The notes below the pieces were generated by a model, which made no database searches, was not told the DNA's origin, and worked only from the letters and a program-made list of their open reading frames with translations. Source: Candidatus Gastranaerophilales bacterium (GTDB taxonomy: Bacteria; Cyanobacteriota; Vampirovibrionia; Gastranaerophilales; Gastranaerophilaceae). Taken from it: 17,001 nt of DNA. The first letter of the stretch is position 1. Every line of letters begins with the position of its first letter. The stretch covers positions 1-17,001 of the forward strand of contig CAJONH010000117.1 of NCBI GenBank assembly GCA_905235825.1. Direction: 5' to 3'. This document shows positions 16,649-17,001 of the stretch, in pieces. Both the position numbers and the translations under genes were made by a program.

Positions 16649-16834
16649 ATGTCATCAATACCTGTTTGTCCGCTATTAAGTGCCGGAAAAGATATTAATA
16701 TGATGTGCTTGCAAGAATCCTGTGCCTGGTATATGAAAAATTATAAAACCTGTTCAATATACCTTATGGCACATAATGCGGCATTAGATGTTAAAGCAAA
16801 ACAAAATCAAACACAAGAAAAAGCATCTCAATAA
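16649..16834 (+). CDS. Small four-cysteine protein, putative metal or Fe-S binding
   Basis: A 61-residue protein with Cys at 7, 20, 25 and 35 in the pattern C-P-L-L-S...C-L-Q-E-S-C-A-W-Y...C. This resembles a widespread uncharacterised class of small proteins with CP[LM][LM]S, a CxxxxCAWW-like block and a final Cys, probably binding zinc or an iron-sulfur cluster. The start ATG at 16649 has AAGGAGAG directly upstream and lies 10 bases after the flavoprotein stop, so the two genes are co-transcribed and may work together. The last ~16 residues are Lys/Gln-rich and partly encoded by the terminator arm. No function is assigned. Confidence 0.85.
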   Translation: MSSIPVCPLLSAGKDINMMCLQESCAWYMKNYKTCSIYLMAHNAALDVKAKQNQTQEKASQ

Positions 16835-16850
16835 GAGATGCTTTTTCTTT
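16815..16850 (+). terminator. Intrinsic terminator overlapping the stop of the small Cys protein
   Basis: A 15-bp perfect stem: 16815-16829 pairs with 16835-16849 around the loop AATAA, with core AGCATCTC/GAGATGCT followed by TTTTTCTTT. The stop codon (16832-16834) lies in the loop, so the final five codons form the 5' arm. Confidence 0.93.
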
Positions 16851-16865
16851 ATATAAAAATTTATA

Positions 16866-16896
16866 TAATGTGTAAGTTATTACATCTTACACATTA
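16866..16896 (-). terminator. Inverted repeat, possible terminator of the minus-strand HTH gene
   Basis: TAATGTGTAAG (16866-16876) pairs perfectly with CTTACACATTA (16886-16896) around a 9-base loop. Read on the minus strand it lies 21 bases after the HTH gene stop and is followed by an A/T-rich tail with five T. The stem is AT-rich, so this is a weak terminator; it could instead be a binding site. Confidence 0.45.
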
Positions 16897-16917
16897 CGTT
16901 TATGAAATATATTAATA

Positions 16918-17001
16918 TTAAAAAGAGAAATCAAATAAATCTTTTACTTCAACATCTAAAGCATTAGCAATAAGTTTAATAGTATCAATGGTAACATTAG
17001 C
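16918..17001 (-). CDS. XRE-family HTH regulator, C-terminal fragment (5' end outside window)
   Basis: On the minus strand, the 27 residues ANVTIDTIKLIANALDVEVK followed by DLFDFSF end at a TAA (complement of 16918-16920). The pattern TIxxIAxALDVxxxDLFDF is the typical last helix and tail of a single-domain Cro/C1-type (XRE) helix-turn-helix repressor. The DNA-recognition helix is outside the window. It converges on the flavoprotein operon, with the two terminator-like hairpins between them. Target genes are unknown. Confidence 0.75.
   Translation of the reverse strand, partial: ANVTIDTIKLIANALDVEVKDLFDFSF

Overview
The window is AT-rich, low-GC bacterial DNA with dense, mostly plus-strand genes. 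I infer a fermentative anaerobe, most likely a gut non-photosynthetic cyanobacterial relative (Vampirovibrionia/Melainabacteria, Gastranaerophilales-like). Reasons: the S7 protein begins MSRR and ends EANKAFAHYRY as in cyanobacterial-type S7; a bifunctional AdhE sits beside a Rex redox sensor; there is an NfnA/SudB-type flavoprotein; and TPR-glycosyltransferase fusions are abundant. A low-GC clostridial-type organism cannot be excluded without a 16S or marker-gene search.

Layout. (1) 1-730: the end of the str ribosomal operon, with the 3' part of rpsL, then rpsG, then a strong intrinsic terminator. fusA and tuf, the usual next genes, are not here. (2) 848-12236: six tandem plus-strand genes of one family, holding seven copies of the same module: about 270 residues of degenerate TPR helices followed by a GT-B/GT9-like glycosyltransferase-like domain. 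Genes 3 to 6 are translationally coupled (4-bp overlaps or 2-bp gaps). Gene 3 is an in-frame fusion of one complete module and one N-truncated module. Several long exact repeats and a chimeric last gene indicate that the array has been shuffled by recombination or gene conversion. (3) 12237-15069: adhE with a good promoter, a candidate operator and a terminator. (4) 15087-15710: rex, starting only 17 bases after the adhE terminator. (5) 15753-16850: a two-gene unit of an NfnA/SudB/PyrK-like FAD/NAD-binding [2Fe-2S] subunit and a 61-residue four-cysteine protein, closed by a terminator that overlaps the last codons. (6) 16918-17001: the minus-strand 3' end of an XRE-type HTH regulator gene, cut by the window edge.

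How it fits together. The right half is a redox/fermentation block: AdhE regenerates NAD+ by reducing acetyl-CoA to ethanol, Rex senses NADH/NAD+ and is the natural regulator of adhE, and the flavoprotein subunit exchanges electrons between NAD(P)H and an iron-sulfur partner. The left half is the unusual part. A tandem, recombining family of predicted cytoplasmic TPR-glycosyltransferase proteins suggests multi-specificity protein glycosylation, comparable in architecture to FlmG-type flagellin glycosyltransferases. The conserved histidine expected in the sugar-nucleotide site is asparagine in all seven modules, so donor, activity or function may differ. No RNA genes, insertion sequences, CRISPR arrays or tRNAs were seen. 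No gene-free stretch exceeds 300 bases.
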